DNA of 64,000 bases. It comes from Candidatus Kuenenia stuttgartensis. GTDB taxonomy: Bacteria > Planctomycetota > Planctomycetia > Gemmatales > Gemmataceae. The stretch spans positions 1 through 64,000 of the forward strand of contig CAMCLK010000005.1 in NCBI GenBank assembly GCA_945875585.1, given 5' to 3'. Each line of letters begins with the position of its first letter. Positions within the stretch are counted from its first letter, which is position 1. Below the pieces are notes generated by a model that was not told the origin of the DNA, ran no database searches, and saw only the letters and a list, made by a program, of their open reading frames with translations. Both the position numbers and the translations under genes were made by a program. Positions 24,899 to 34,845 of the stretch are shown here, one piece after another.

Positions 24899-25894
24899 AT
24901 GCGAATTCGTTGGCGTGGACTTGAGCTTCCTAATCGCGTCGCAACCGAGCGTGGTTCGATGTCTGATACTTATGGCAAGTTCGTAGTTGAGCCTTTCGAG
25001 CGTGGGCTAGGCGTGACCATTGGCAATAGCCTTCGTCGCGTTTTGCTTTCAACGTTGGAAGGCAGCGCGATCACTCAGGTTAAAATTCGCGGCGTGGCTC
25101 ACGAAATCACCACCCTTCCTGGTGTGGTTGAAGACGTTATTGATATTATCTTGAATATCAAGAGCTTAGTTGTTCGTAATACCTCGGAAGAATCCAAGGT
25201 CATTCGGATTGAACGATCTGAAAAGGGCACTGTATTTGCCCGTGATATCATCACCGATCCCACGGTTGAAATCATCAATCCTAATCACGTAATTGCCACG
25301 TTGACTGGCGATGTGTTGTTTCATGTTGAGATGACGGTGGAAAACGGTCGTGGTTACCGCCCTGCCGATGAGAACGTTCTTAAGGACCGTGAAATTGGTG
25401 TTATCCCTGTGGATAGCAGTTTTTCACCTGTTGTTAAAGTCAAGTACGAGATTGGTGATACTCGTGTAGGTCAGAAGACCAATTACGATAAGCTGATGCT
25501 CGAGATTTGGACGAACGGCACCACTTCTCCTCAACTTGCTCTTGTTGAAGCCGCCAAGATTCTTCGCAAGCATTTGAATCCATTTGTTCAGTACAGCGAG
25601 TCTGGTCCAGAAGTGGCAATGGACGATCGCCCAGATTCTCTTGGTAGCACTCCTGATGCTGAGCTTGAGCAAAAGTTGGCCATGAGCCTTGCCGAGCTCG
25701 AACTTTCCGTCCGTGCGACCAACTGTCTGGAAACCGAAGGTATTACGACGGTTCGGGATCTGGTGAGCCGGAGCGAAGCTGAACTTCTTGAAGTTCGCAA
25801 CTTTGGCGAGACCACCCTGAAGGAAGTGAAACAGAAACTCAACGAACGCGGTATGGAACTAGGGCAAAGAATCCCTGGTATTGTCCGCCGCTAG
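24899..25894 (+). CDS. rpoA: DNA-directed RNA polymerase alpha subunit
   Basis: Alpha forms the dimer platform for assembly of the polymerase and its C-terminal domain contacts promoters and activators. ATG 24899 follows GAGGAGAGGA and gives 331 residues. The N-terminal domain contains [28 protein letters not shown], the dimerisation signature. The C-terminal domain, from about 255, has the helix-hairpin-helix segment [23 protein letters not shown] and [15 protein letters not shown]. Nothing is missing. Confidence 0.97.
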   Translation: MRIRWRGLELPNRVATERGSMSDTYGKFVVEPFERGLGVTIGNSLRRVLLSTLEGSAITQVKIRGVAHEITTLPGVVEDVIDIILNIKSLVVRNTSEESKVIRIERSEKGTVFARDIITDPTVEIINPNHVIATLTGDVLFHVEMTVENGRGYRPADENVLKDREIGVIPVDSSFSPVVKVKYEIGDTRVGQKTNYDKLMLEIWTNGTTSPQLALVEAAKILRKHLNPFVQYSESGPEVAMDDRPDSLGSTPDAELEQKLAMSLAELELSVRATNCLETEGITTVRDLVSRSEAELLEVRNFGETTLKEVKQKLNERGMELGQRIPGIVRR

Positions 25895-25917
25895 GGATTT
25901 AATCGAGGGATTGTGAC

Positions 25918-26403
25918 ATGCGCCACTTGAAGTCCGGCCGCAAGCTGAACAGAAATGCCTCCCACAGGCGTTCCCTTTTCCGCAATATGGCTTGTGCGTT
26001 GATTGAACACGGTAAGATTGTGACAACTGTCGCGAAAGCTAAGGAATTGCGTCCTTATGTCGAGCGGCTTATCACCTTGGCTCGCCCTAAAGCTGGCCGC
26101 GATGGTGTGACCACTCGCCGTTTAATCGTTTCAAGGCTTGGGCCAACCGCCAAGACCGTTTTGACAACGGATTTGGACAACGACAATATTCAGCAGGAAT
26201 GGCTCAAGAGCAATGTCTTGCGTCGTCTGCTTGAACGCGCAGCAGAATATGAAGCCGCTGGTCGTAAGGGTGGTTACACTCGCGTCATTAAGATGTCTGA
26301 TTATCGTATTGGTGATGGTGGCGCCAAGGCTCTCATTGCTTTCGTTGATCCTGCTGAAGTAAGGGCACCTCGCGAAGAGGCAGTCGTTCCTTCTGTTTCT
26401 TGA
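25918..26403 (+). CDS. rplQ: 50S ribosomal protein L17
   Basis: L17 lies near the tunnel exit of the 50S subunit. The 161-residue product starts MRHLKSGRKLNRNASHRRSL and has the ALIEHGKIVTTVAKAKELRPYVERLITLA core and GGYTRVIKMSDYRIGDGGAKA. A tail of about 20 acidic and polar residues follows the family core. It is the last gene of the cluster, 23 bases after rpoA and directly before the strong terminator. Confidence 0.97.
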   Translation: MRHLKSGRKLNRNASHRRSLFRNMACALIEHGKIVTTVAKAKELRPYVERLITLARPKAGRDGVTTRRLIVSRLGPTAKTVLTTDLDNDNIQQEWLKSNVLRRLLERAAEYEAAGRKGGYTRVIKMSDYRIGDGGAKALIAFVDPAEVRAPREEAVVPSVS

Positions 26404-26749
26404 TGACTTGATCTTTTATCTTCCACTAGGCCCCCTTTGGGGGCCTTTTTCTTTTTGCGCAGTCGAATCTGGTTTGGTTTTCTTCCTTGTTTTTCAATGT
26501 TTTGTTCATGGTAATGGTGGACCACGGAATGTGTTTGGCAGGATTTCTTGCATGTATCCACTTTCTTTGGCTATAGACTTGTTTCATGGGTCCTCCCTGT
26601 TGGTTTGACTTTGTTTGGATGTTTTTCTCTTGTATACAGTGAACTTGCGGCTAATGGTTTCGATTAATTGGTAGTCTTGTGGCTTTGACTTGTTGACATG
26701 TTTGTGTGTGGATCTCCTTGGAGGTGATTGAATCACTAGGATAAGTCTT
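26404..26749. other. Intergenic region after the ribosomal superoperon
   Basis: This 346-base region is unusually rich in T on the plus strand and carries no credible gene. Its left end holds the rplQ terminator. The right end holds a TTGACA hexamer at 26693-26698 without a good -10 at 17 bases. A perfect anti-16S match, GGAGGTGAT at 26720-26728, lies too far (21 bases) from ATG 26750. A six-base palindrome (GTGATT/AATCAC, 26724-26736) overlaps that match. Confidence 0.6.
26428..26456 (+). terminator. Intrinsic terminator of the ribosomal superoperon
   Basis: AGGCCCCC (26428-26435) pairs with GGGGGCCT (26439-26446) around TTT, followed by a T-rich run to 26456. The hairpin begins 25 bases after the rplQ stop, a classic rho-independent terminator. 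Confidence 0.93.
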
Positions 26750-29700
26750 ATGCCTCACGGTCATCAGAGCGATGGAAGTGGAAGGGAGATCGTGGCTTCT
26801 TCTTCCGGTTCAGACAAGATTCTGGGTTATCTGAATTTTTCAGATGGGCGTCAGGATGTTCGCTGGCAGCAGATGGTTTGCGATTCTTTTGCAAGTCATT
26901 CAGATGCGGATCGGCCTTGGTTGACTGTCCCACACCAGTGGATTTCGGACCTGAAAATCCTCCAAGAAGCAGGCGCCGCCGGATTTCGTGATTGTACTCA
27001 AGCTTCAATTGTTCTTAGAACATTTATTGATGTCCTTCCTGCCTATCAAAGTTTCCATTCAGAATTGTTGGGGCACTGTTCGGACCGGGATTTGTTCGCT
27101 CCATTGTTCCTTGTTCGTGTTCTTGAATCTGTGCTTCGCCAGGTCCACAAGCATGAATCGTTAGTTTCAAAGCCTGTTCCACCGACATTGGTTTCGGCGG
27201 TTGTTCGTGATTTGAATGATTTTGTTGGTTATCGTCCCGTCGCGCTTCTTGAAACCCGCTTGTCTGGTGAAGCGTATGGTCATGAGAAGCATCGACCCGT
27301 TCCTGTGTATTTGCGTGGTCTTGGCGCTGGCGTAGGTCGATTCAGTGCTGTTGTGTCTCGTGCTTTTGAATTTCTTGGTTCGACTTCCGGACGTTTGCTC
27401 GAAGATGCTGGTCTCGATCTATCTCAGATAGATGAATTGGCGGTGGACATGAGGTCTTACGACCATGGTCATCCAGCCAATTTGCGGCCCAATCAAGTTT
27501 TTGGAGAATGGGATCCTGCCCGTGTTGATGGCAAAGGTCGGTTTAGCCGTATTGTCGTTCGTCATTTGATCATGGAAGCGATTGTGGAATGGCAGCGAAT
27601 TCGTAGTGACGATTACGATCCGGATGAGGCTATTTCCGAAGGTGCGGCCGTGTTGTCGGGCACGATGTTGATGGCAAGTGGAGTGACAGGTGGGGGCCCT
27701 GGTGCACACGACTCGAGCAAGCGGTTAGGTGATTTGCTTCCTGGAATAGCTAAATATCGAGATCAATTTTATCGAACTTTACAGGATCGACTTCCGCAGG
27801 CTCATCAGGCGCGATTGGCCAAGGAAGAGAAACTGGTTCGACAACCATTTGGGCGAGTACGCCAATTTCTCAACACATGGATGGCTCGCCAGCGAGCTCA
27901 TCAGGTTCAGCAACAAGCTTTGGCGACGCTTTTCGCCCGGCTTGGATTGCCCGGTTGCAGTACTGTTGAATCTCGCCGGATACAGGTTTTAGCTCCCAGA
28001 TTCATGAGTGATATTCTTTCCAGAATGAAGCTTTTGCGATTTGAAGGGGAACTCGGCCGGCTTGATGCTGCGGTCGGACGATTGCCTGATTTAGTCCAGC
28101 GGGTTAAACAGGGAATTCAATGTGGTGCGCTAACAGATCCGTGGAATGTATTGGGATTTCAGGGGATGTTTCCCTTGAGCCCTGCCCGGGAAGACGCCGT
28201 TCGTGATAGCCGCTTAGACGATTTGTTGTCATTGGTTGAGCGATTGTTTGAATCGATGACATTCCTTTGGGCGGAGTGCGCGGCCAAGGGTGATGATGAT
28301 CGTGCCAGTTCTGTTTCTGAACAGATGCGAGAGTTGGCCCAGTGGTGGGATCCGTTCGCTACGTACCGCGTTAGCGACGTTAGGGCTGTGAAGGGATCGC
28401 GGCATTTTAAGGCCGGTCGTGGTGTTTCTGATGCGTTATCTCGATGGCGACTAAGGGGTTCGGTACCTGCTGATATGGTTTTCTGGCAGAGGCAGGTCAA
28501 GTATTTGAAAACGGCTCAGACACACGCGTTGGCTGTGGAGACCTTACTCAGGCAGGGGGATCTTTCTGGGGCGCAAGGTTTACTCGTTCACTGGATTTCT
28601 GTGGCAGATGAAATTGGGTTGGAAGATGGCCAGCATGGATTTCAACGGCTTGCCTTTCAATGGTTGAATCAGGCAACCCAGTTTCCCTTGGGTGATTCAG
28701 CTGCTGAAGATGTTCGAGAAAGCCGGATCAAACGACTAGCTCATTTTCTCAGCCAACTGACGGTGAATGCTGGTGATCTTCTGGAAGTTCCATCATTGAA
28801 TGATCTGTTGGATGGGGCTCCTGGCAGCGATCGTGAAGGTGATCTTGAGAGCGAAGGGTTTTCTAGCCAGCAGGAACCGGGTGGTTTGGCTGATGAAGCA
28901 TTGCCTGATAGTCCATTTGATATGGAAGACCAAATTGACAGCTTGGAAAGCAGGCTTCGTTTTCAGGCGTCACACGGAAGATTGATTCAGGAAGGGGCAC
29001 GATGGCTTGAAGGCGAACCGGTCAATTCCCGGTCGTTGGAACAAATTGTTGCTTGGCGCGATGAGGCTTGTGATCGTTCAGGGCGGTTGTTGCGTTTGGC
29101 AGAGCAGATGCACTCCTTGGAAGTGCCAGGCCCCTCGTCTGCTGAAGTAGACGCATTCCTGCAATTTGAACGTCGCCGCAGCTTGCGGGAAAGCCTTACC
29201 CATGAGGCATTGATAGCAAGTCTGGAACAGCGGATGGCGGGGTTGGTTTTGGCTTTGGCTTTGCAGTCTCATAAGCAATCAGTACAGGCAGAATCGGGTG
29301 ACCCAGCTTATTTGAAGTCTTTTGTCGATGTTGGATGCGCGCTCTTTAATCGTGATCAACAACAGGTTCGAACCAGTCTTGCCGAATTCAGCGCCATTTT
29401 CCGTGATGAGCCGTTACTGCATACACATCTGTTTCAGGGAGGGCGACCAGCCAATCTTCTCCGTACACGTATGGCTATGCAGGTGCTTCGAGTTCTGCTG
29501 GCAAATCTCCCGCGTTTGGGATTGTTCGCTGACACACTCGAACTTCTCAAGCTGACACGCAGGATGGAAGATCGTCCCGGTCCAGATGGCCCGGGCGTTA
29601 CAGAATTCGTCCATTATTTCTCTGCAGGTTTGCAAGCCACAGTAGAGGCGGTGATTCATTCATCGACGGCGTGGGAAAACAGCTTCCCGTCGCCTGGCAC

Positions 29701-30745
29701 CCTGACGGGTATTCTTGACAAACTTATCCGCCCCTTTGAGGCTCTTTGGATTGAGCATAGCCGTTCGGGACAACTTTCAGCATTGGAAGGTATTGGGAAT
29801 GAAAAAGACTACCGAGCCATGCAGGGATTTGTAAAAGAGCACGGTCGGGAATTGTTTCATGCCCGTTTCATGACGTTGGCTAATTTGCGGGGTATTTTGC
29901 ACCGCGGTCCACGGGCATATCTGGAGTCGTTGGCAGCTGATAATGACCCGCTCCGTAAAAGCAAACTTGCCGATAAACTTCAATCCGCGGATTTCTTGGC
30001 AACCTCTTCCCGGTGGTTGGAGGTCATCCTCAAAACATTGGTGGAAAACTACGAGGAATTCAAAGACTACAACACGACAACAACTTTGTCCGACTATGGC
30101 GAAAACCTCAATATCCTTATTGATTTTCTTGTTTTGAAATCGGGGTACGAGCGCCGCGCCTGGGAATTGCGTCCTCATGTGCTGGTTCATGAGGTTCTGG
30201 CTCGGCAGGAACGTCAGGAAGAAGCGCGAGTCTGGCAGGAAGCACTCGAGGAGCGCACCCGGGTTTCAGCGGAAGATCAGGTGAACCGTTTGGCGCAGTT
30301 GGAAAAGCTTCATGGGGCTCGGTTGGGAACCATTCGAGATCGTATTGAAGAGCGTTTTGTCAAAAATCTGGGGCTTGACCGGTTGTGCGCGCTTATTCGC
30401 CCGGTTCTTGAACAATCGCGGGCCTATGCAGGCCAGAGACCTCGTGGTGTTGACTCTTCCAGCATGGCTGAAGAAGAAGGATGTCCAGCACTTGGTCTAT
30501 TAAGGACGGGACTGGGCCCATTTACGGAGCGGCCAGCAGGTGTCGGCAGGGATATCCCGGAATGGATTCGCAAGCTCGAGTTAGAATTGCAGCGGGTTGG
30601 CGCTTCCAATCTGGTGACTGTCGTTTCACCCGAACACTTTTTCCGGCTCGCGCCACCACGGCTTTCCGGTGAAGATGTCATTAGGGAAATCGAATCCATG
30701 TCGAAGCTCGATGCGGGCAACCCAGACATTCCTTTGGCGACATGA
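26750..30745 (+). CDS. Unknown 1331-residue protein
   Basis: I do not recognise this protein. It has no signal peptide, no membrane segment and no nucleotide-binding or metal-binding motif that I can see. It appears mostly helical, with long Arg/Glu/Leu-rich stretches typical of helical repeats or scaffold proteins. Residues about 285-315 contain a Gly/Ala-rich segment (AAVLSGTMLMASGVTGGGPG), and a probable coiled coil lies at about 1145-1190 (ARQERQEEARVWQEALEERT). An acidic linker sits near 675-725. The start has AGGA seven bases upstream. It follows the ribosomal terminator and is closed by its own hairpin, so it is probably transcribed alone. Third-position bias and the unbroken frame support it as real. 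Confidence 0.85.
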   Translation: MPHGHQSDGSGREIVASSSGSDKILGYLNFSDGRQDVRWQQMVCDSFASHSDADRPWLTVPHQWISDLKILQEAGAAGFRDCTQASIVLRTFIDVLPAYQSFHSELLGHCSDRDLFAPLFLVRVLESVLRQVHKHESLVSKPVPPTLVSAVVRDLNDFVGYRPVALLETRLSGEAYGHEKHRPVPVYLRGLGAGVGRFSAVVSRAFEFLGSTSGRLLEDAGLDLSQIDELAVDMRSYDHGHPANLRPNQVFGEWDPARVDGKGRFSRIVVRHLIMEAIVEWQRIRSDDYDPDEAISEGAAVLSGTMLMASGVTGGGPGAHDSSKRLGDLLPGIAKYRDQFYRTLQDRLPQAHQARLAKEEKLVRQPFGRVRQFLNTWMARQRAHQVQQQALATLFARLGLPGCSTVESRRIQVLAPRFMSDILSRMKLLRFEGELGRLDAAVGRLPDLVQRVKQGIQCGALTDPWNVLGFQGMFPLSPAREDAVRDSRLDDLLSLVERLFESMTFLWAECAAKGDDDRASSVSEQMRELAQWWDPFATYRVSDVRAVKGSRHFKAGRGVSDALSRWRLRGSVPADMVFWQRQVKYLKTAQTHALAVETLLRQGDLSGAQGLLVHWISVADEIGLEDGQHGFQRLAFQWLNQATQFPLGDSAAEDVRESRIKRLAHFLSQLTVNAGDLLEVPSLNDLLDGAPGSDREGDLESEGFSSQQEPGGLADEALPDSPFDMEDQIDSLESRLRFQASHGRLIQEGARWLEGEPVNSRSLEQIVAWRDEACDRSGRLLRLAEQMHSLEVPGPSSAEVDAFLQFERRRSLRESLTHEALIASLEQRMAGLVLALALQSHKQSVQAESGDPAYLKSFVDVGCALFNRDQQQVRTSLAEFSAIFRDEPLLHTHLFQGGRPANLLRTRMAMQVLRVLLANLPRLGLFADTLELLKLTRRMEDRPGPDGPGVTEFVHYFSAGLQATVEAVIHSSTAWENSFPSPGTLTGILDKLIRPFEALWIEHSRSGQLSALEGIGNEKDYRAMQGFVKEHGRELFHARFMTLANLRGILHRGPRAYLESLAADNDPLRKSKLADKLQSADFLATSSRWLEVILKTLVENYEEFKDYNTTTTLSDYGENLNILIDFLVLKSGYERRAWELRPHVLVHEVLARQERQEEARVWQEALEERTRVSAEDQVNRLAQLEKLHGARLGTIRDRIEERFVKNLGLDRLCALIRPVLEQSRAYAGQRPRGVDSSSMAEEEGCPALGLLRTGLGPFTERPAGVGRDIPEWIRKLELELQRVGASNLVTVVSPEHFFRLAPPRLSGEDVIREIESMSKLDAGNPDIPLAT

Positions 30746-30747
30746 GC

Positions 30748-30775
30748 GCCGGCTGTTTAGAACCGGCCACTTTTT
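30748..30775 (+). terminator. Likely terminator of the 1331-residue gene
   Basis: GCCGG (30748-30752) pairs with CCGGC (30763-30767) around a ten-base loop, followed by a T-run at 30771-30775. It starts two bases after the stop codon. The stem is short but well placed. It may also affect the convergent gene ending at 30796. Confidence 0.5.
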
Positions 30776-30795
30776 CCAAGATGTGACGAAAACGA

Positions 30796-31332
30796 TCAAG
30801 TCTTCTTGAACGCGTCCCAATTATCCTCGAATTTTTCGCGGACAATTCCAACAATGCGATCCGGAACCAGACGCGATATGTCCCTCCCGTGCACCAGGCA
30901 GTCCCGCACTTCCGTGGCAGATGTGATGATGGATGTGCCGTCGAATCTATTATTGATTTTGACTTTGTAACCCGCCTTGATGAAGAAGTAGACGTCCTCC
31001 TCGCAGCCGCCATGATATGTGATATCCCGGTTTTCAGGATCTTCCCTGCCATGGCGCCAGCAATTGACAAGGTTGGCCAGGTCCGTCAGCCACGCCGAGT
31101 CGGATTCATGGTCGGGAATGCTGGCCAGATTCAAGCCTGGAAATAGCATTCGCAGCATTTGAAGCCTGTCGGCGAGCGGAAAAAGGTGGCGGAATGAACG
31201 GGGATGATTGGAGCTGCCGACAACTATCAAACAGTTTTCGACGGGATGATCGGTTAATATAGCGCTGATGATTCGCTCGTGGCCGCGATGGGGTGGTGAG
31301 AAACGGCCAACGTGAACAGCAAGGGGAGTCAT
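30796..31332 (-). CDS. Nucleotidyltransferase resembling NMN adenylyltransferase (NadM/NadR type)
   Basis: A cytidylyltransferase-like fold enzyme that probably adenylates a nucleotide or small phosphate ester. The 178-residue product opens HVGRFSPPHRGHERII, with the PHRGH form of the HxGH catalytic motif at 14-18, and has SATEVRDCLVHGRDI near the end, the usual second phosphate-binding motif (ISATxxR). Both suggest an NadM-like NMN adenylyltransferase acting in NAD synthesis, but the substrate is not proven. It is third in a minus-strand set after thyX and rho, 28 bases after rho. Confidence 0.8.
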   Translation of the reverse strand: MTPLAVHVGRFSPPHRGHERIISAILTDHPVENCLIVVGSSNHPRSFRHLFPLADRLQMLRMLFPGLNLASIPDHESDSAWLTDLANLVNCWRHGREDPENRDITYHGGCEEDVYFFIKAGYKVKINNRFDGTSIITSATEVRDCLVHGRDISRLVPDRIVGIVREKFEDNWDAFKKT

Positions 31333-31360
31333 GGGACCTTCCGATTGCCCGAAGTTCGTG

Positions 31361-32719
31361 TCAACGTTGGGGGGCCGAAGGCAGCTTGATCAGTTCCAAA
31401 AATTCAGCGTTCGATTTGCAGGTTGAAAGCTTCGAGAGAAGCTTTTGCATTCCTTCCGCGGGATTTTTGATATCGACCAGTATCCGGCGCATGGCGTGGA
31501 TGCGTCTGAGCGTTTCCGCGGGAATAAGGCGTTCTTCTTTGCGCGTGCCGGACTGACTGATGTCCATTGCGGGGAAGATGCGCTTGTCCGCAAGTTTGCG
31601 GTCCAGAACAAGCTCCATATTTCCAGTGCCTTTGAGCTCCTGAAAAATAACATCGTCCATACGCGATCCGGTTTCAATGAGAGCGGTTCCGATGACCGTG
31701 ATGCTGCCGCCTTCCTCGAACGCTCGCGCGCAACCAAACAGACGCTTGGGGACCTCCAATGCGCGGACATCAACACCGCCAGACATGGTCCGGCCGCTGT
31801 TTCCGACATTTTTGTTGTAGGCGCGGGCAAGGCGGGTCAGGCTGTCGAGAAGCACGAAAACTTGTTTGCCCTGTTCGGCTAGGCGGCGGGCCCTTTCAAC
31901 AACCAATTCGGCAACACGGACGTGATTGGCAGCGTCGTGGTCGCTGCTCGAGGCGATGACGGTGCCTCGAACGGTGCGTCTGATTTCGGTTACTTCCTCG
32001 GGTCGCTCATCCACCAGGAGGACAATCAGATGCATTTCGGGGTGATTTTCGCTGATCGCCTTTGCAATATGTTGCAGAAGGATTGTTTTTCCGGTGCGCG
32101 GAGGTGCCACAATCAGGCCGCGTTGACCTTTGCCAATGGGCGTGAGGAGGTCCATCACGCGCATGGTCAGGGGTTCGGCGCCGGTTTCGAGACGGATGGT
32201 TTCGGTCGGATCGACCGGAGTCAGTGATTCAAATGCGCGGGGCTTGAAATCGGCAGCAGGGGTGCCATCGATTGCGTCGAGTCGAATAATCCGGGGTGCC
32301 TGACCATGAGGGCCGGGATGCGCCTGACATGTCAGTAAAAGGCCTTCACGGAGATTGTAACGTTGGATCAAATTGATCGGAACGAATGGATCTGTGGTCT
32401 GTGGCAGGAGATCTCGCTTCGCGGAACGTAGAAAACCGTGTCCTTTTTTCGAAAGCTCCAGTACCCCATCCACTTCAATGGTGGGCAACTGAGCTGTTCT
32501 GTAGACTGGACCAGCTCCCCGTGAGTTCATGGTTTCTTCGGGTAATGGCGCTTCAGGAAGGCCATCTTCAGGCATTTGGTTTTGGGGTTCGGGTTGTTGG
32601 TTGCGAAATGGACCGCGTGGTTTCAGTCGCTGGCCGCCACTATAAGGCCTTCCAGGCCGGGGCCCGGATTGCCCACCGTTGAAATTTCGTCGAGGGTCGG
32701 GTCGGTTGAACGATGCCAT
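31361..32719 (-). CDS. rho: Transcription termination factor Rho
   Basis: Hexameric RNA helicase that ends transcription. I start at ATG 32717-32719 with AGGAA upstream; the longer open frame to 32761 overlaps thyX and adds nothing family-like. The 452-residue product has a basic, Pro/Gly/Arg-rich head (about 1-65), the RNA-binding cold-shock-like domain (VDGVLELSKKGHGFLRS, from about 83), Walker A APPRTGKT at 205-212, VLLVDERPEEVTE, and the Q/R-loop region with SGGVDVRALEVPKRLFG and DISQSGTRKEE. Intact and likely active. The arginine-rich head is a common lineage-specific extension. Confidence 0.96.
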   Translation of the reverse strand: MASFNRPDPRRNFNGGQSGPRPGRPYSGGQRLKPRGPFRNQQPEPQNQMPEDGLPEAPLPEETMNSRGAGPVYRTAQLPTIEVDGVLELSKKGHGFLRSAKRDLLPQTTDPFVPINLIQRYNLREGLLLTCQAHPGPHGQAPRIIRLDAIDGTPAADFKPRAFESLTPVDPTETIRLETGAEPLTMRVMDLLTPIGKGQRGLIVAPPRTGKTILLQHIAKAISENHPEMHLIVLLVDERPEEVTEIRRTVRGTVIASSSDHDAANHVRVAELVVERARRLAEQGKQVFVLLDSLTRLARAYNKNVGNSGRTMSGGVDVRALEVPKRLFGCARAFEEGGSITVIGTALIETGSRMDDVIFQELKGTGNMELVLDRKLADKRIFPAMDISQSGTRKEERLIPAETLRRIHAMRRILVDIKNPAEGMQKLLSKLSTCKSNAEFLELIKLPSAPQR

Positions 32720-32729
32720 GATTCCTGTT

Positions 32730-33521
32730 TTACACCTTGCGATGGGGGGTATTGACTTCAAAAGTTCCGTCGGGCAAAGGGTCTAGAACATAATCGCCAA
32801 AGAGATTGGGTGCCTCGCGTTGCAGGATACGCACCATGGCTACGGCGACTTTCCGGATCTCATCTTCGGCATGCCTGCTGCCACGCATTTCCACAAAATG
32901 CCTTAGAGCGCGCGCATTGGCAGTAACAAATATCTTGGTTTCTGTCGCATTCGGCAGCACGCTACGCGCAGCTTGTCGCGCCTTTTTGCGGCGAGTCGTG
33001 GGATCGGGTTCGTCGGCGAATCGCTCCGCCAGTTTTTTCACGAGCTCCTGATATCCCACATGTGCCGCAGCTACTGTTCGAACCCAGATGGCATGGCTTT
33101 CGGGATCATCCGCGATGCAGTCGGGTTCCACATATTCAGCTACTGATTCATCCACATACCGCTGGCTGAGCTGGGAATAACCCATCCCGGCTCTGTGTCT
33201 AACCAATTCATGGGTGAACGACCGACTGACACCAGTGATCAGGAAGTTCCAAACGGCATGTTCTAAAACCGATCCGTGACCTACTTCAAGTATATGGCTA
33301 ATGTAGGCACGATTTCCACCAGGCCTTGGCTTGGCGAAACTCATGTAGCAAACACGCCCGGCAACCTCAACAAGAGACTCGCCCGCAACTTCCGAATCGG
33401 TCTGCCACGATACACCATGATCATTCAGAAACCGATCGATTTCTGCTTGATGGCTTTCCTGGCGACCCATCAGATAGACTTCGGGGTCCCGGAGGATCCT
33501 CATCGGATCAACCGAATCCAT
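32730..33521 (-). CDS. thyX: Flavin-dependent thymidylate synthase
   Basis: Methylates dUMP to dTMP using methylene-THF and FADH2, without producing dihydrofolate. The 263-residue product carries the ThyX signature in ELVRHRAGMGYSQLSQRYV. Eight residues separate RHR from the Ser, within the accepted RHR-x(7,8)-S pattern. A second conserved segment, NATETKIFVTANARALRHFVEMR, near 195-215 binds FAD and dUMP. An AGGAAA site supports ATG 33521. It heads the set thyX-rho-nucleotidyltransferase, ten bases before rho. FolD in this window can supply methylene-THF. No thyA is in view. Confidence 0.95.
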   Translation of the reverse strand: MDSVDPMRILRDPEVYLMGRQESHQAEIDRFLNDHGVSWQTDSEVAGESLVEVAGRVCYMSFAKPRPGGNRAYISHILEVGHGSVLEHAVWNFLITGVSRSFTHELVRHRAGMGYSQLSQRYVDESVAEYVEPDCIADDPESHAIWVRTVAAAHVGYQELVKKLAERFADEPDPTTRRKKARQAARSVLPNATETKIFVTANARALRHFVEMRGSRHAEDEIRKVAVAMVRILQREAPNLFGDYVLDPLPDGTFEVNTPHRKV

Positions 33522-33711
33522 TCAACTTGTTTCCTGGAGAACCGCTTCAATCAGCGGAAAAAATTACTGTTCCCAAGTCAGGGAAGTGAACATCAAATTC
33601 TTTGTCAAGTCAGTCTTAGGTTTGCTGGCTCTGATGTCAAGGGATATTCTTGCAAATGTATTGAGATGATTTGATCTTCTGCCAGCCGGACCTTCCTATG
33701 GTTCCTAACAT

Positions 33712-33742
33712 GCATCCCCGCTGTTGGTATCAGCAGGGATGC
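33712..33742 (-). terminator. Hairpin downstream of the DUF1559 gene
   Basis: GCATCCC-x-GCTG (33712-33723) pairs with CAGC-x-GGGATGC (33731-33742) with one mismatch, 18 bases after the DUF1559 stop on the minus strand. The following bases on that strand are only weakly T-rich, so termination may be partial or Rho-dependent. Confidence 0.45.
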
Positions 33743-33759
33743 ACGCCGACCCTTTAAAA

Positions 33760-34806
33760 TCAGTCCAGATTGACAGCCTCGCCGCCTGCGCGGCTGATCA
33801 TGGCAGCTACCTGAGCCATGGTCAGAGACTGCTTTAAGAAACGCACGCTACCATCGAGGAAAACGGCGTTAAACCCACCGGTGTGGAAGGAGAAATTTTC
33901 ATTGCTGTTGTTGCAATTTGCAGTGCATGGCCCAAGGGAAGTAGCTCCATCTGTAGAATATCCGTCTACCCAGTATTCAGCATCTGGATCAGCCCAACCT
34001 GAACCACTCGACCGCGATGACGACTTGACGTTTCCAGTCCGATAGTTGAATGGTCGTCCTGCATCTTCGCAAAATCCAACAGTGTTCGATGTGCCATCGA
34101 GTATTCCGGCTAACGATTTTTTGCCAATGTCACCATAAAATGGAGGCGACATGGCGGTTGTGAATGAAGATATTGTACCGCTAGGAAGAATACCCCCGGT
34201 GTACTGATTCTTGTCGGTTGCACCATTCGTTGGATCGTATCCTGGGATAGGTGGAATGGTTGAAAAAGGCGCAAATCCGAGTTTCCCGTTCACACCGTTC
34301 GCAAGAGCGTAGTCAGTAGGTGCTGAACTCCACCTTGGAGCACTGGTTGATCCGGGCGTATTGCCTGTGTCAAGCCTCGACTGGGGAGCATCTGGAGCCG
34401 AAGGACAAACCACTGTTTTAACGATTGTGGCAATGGCTGTGGCATTTCCCGGATCTGACCACGTCAGACCCATGTTGTACTGTTTGTATAGAGCTTCCTG
34501 CTCGAGGTAGGGTAGTAGAAACGTTATGGACCCATGCTGGAGGGTTCCTGTAGCAGGGGCAGCAACTCCAAACGCCGGAACAGGATAACCTGCCGGCGCA
34601 TCCACACGTGCTGGTGGCAAAGTCAGATTTGTGCTTTCATAATTGGCTGTTGCCATACCTAACTGCTTCAAATTGTTGGTGCAGCTCATACGGTTGGCTG
34701 CTTCGCGGACCTTCTGGACCGCTGGAACAAGTAGGCCGATTAACACTGCAATAATGGCGATAACCACCAGCAGTTCAATCAGGGTGAACGCCTGACGACG
34801 CGACAT
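33760..34806 (-). CDS. DUF1559 prepilin-like protein
   Basis: One of the large planctomycete family of type IV pilin-like or pseudopilin proteins. The 348-residue product has the class III leader [29 protein letters not shown], with the expected Glu five residues after the predicted prepilin peptidase cut and one hydrophobic helix. The DUF1559 body and the characteristic ending [22 protein letters not shown] follow. Ala instead of Gly at -1 is accepted in many pseudopilins. It is preceded on the same strand by a small lipoprotein, the usual partner. Function is unknown, perhaps surface filaments or secretion. Confidence 0.95.
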   Translation of the reverse strand: MSRRQAFTLIELLVVIAIIAVLIGLLVPAVQKVREAANRMSCTNNLKQLGMATANYESTNLTLPPARVDAPAGYPVPAFGVAAPATGTLQHGSITFLLPYLEQEALYKQYNMGLTWSDPGNATAIATIVKTVVCPSAPDAPQSRLDTGNTPGSTSAPRWSSAPTDYALANGVNGKLGFAPFSTIPPIPGYDPTNGATDKNQYTGGILPSGTISSFTTAMSPPFYGDIGKKSLAGILDGTSNTVGFCEDAGRPFNYRTGNVKSSSRSSGSGWADPDAEYWVDGYSTDGATSLGPCTANCNNSNENFSFHTGGFNAVFLDGSVRFLKQSLTMAQVAAMISRAGGEAVNLD

Positions 34807-34845
34807 AGATAAACTCCAAAAGAATGAAACAGAACACGGGAAAAG

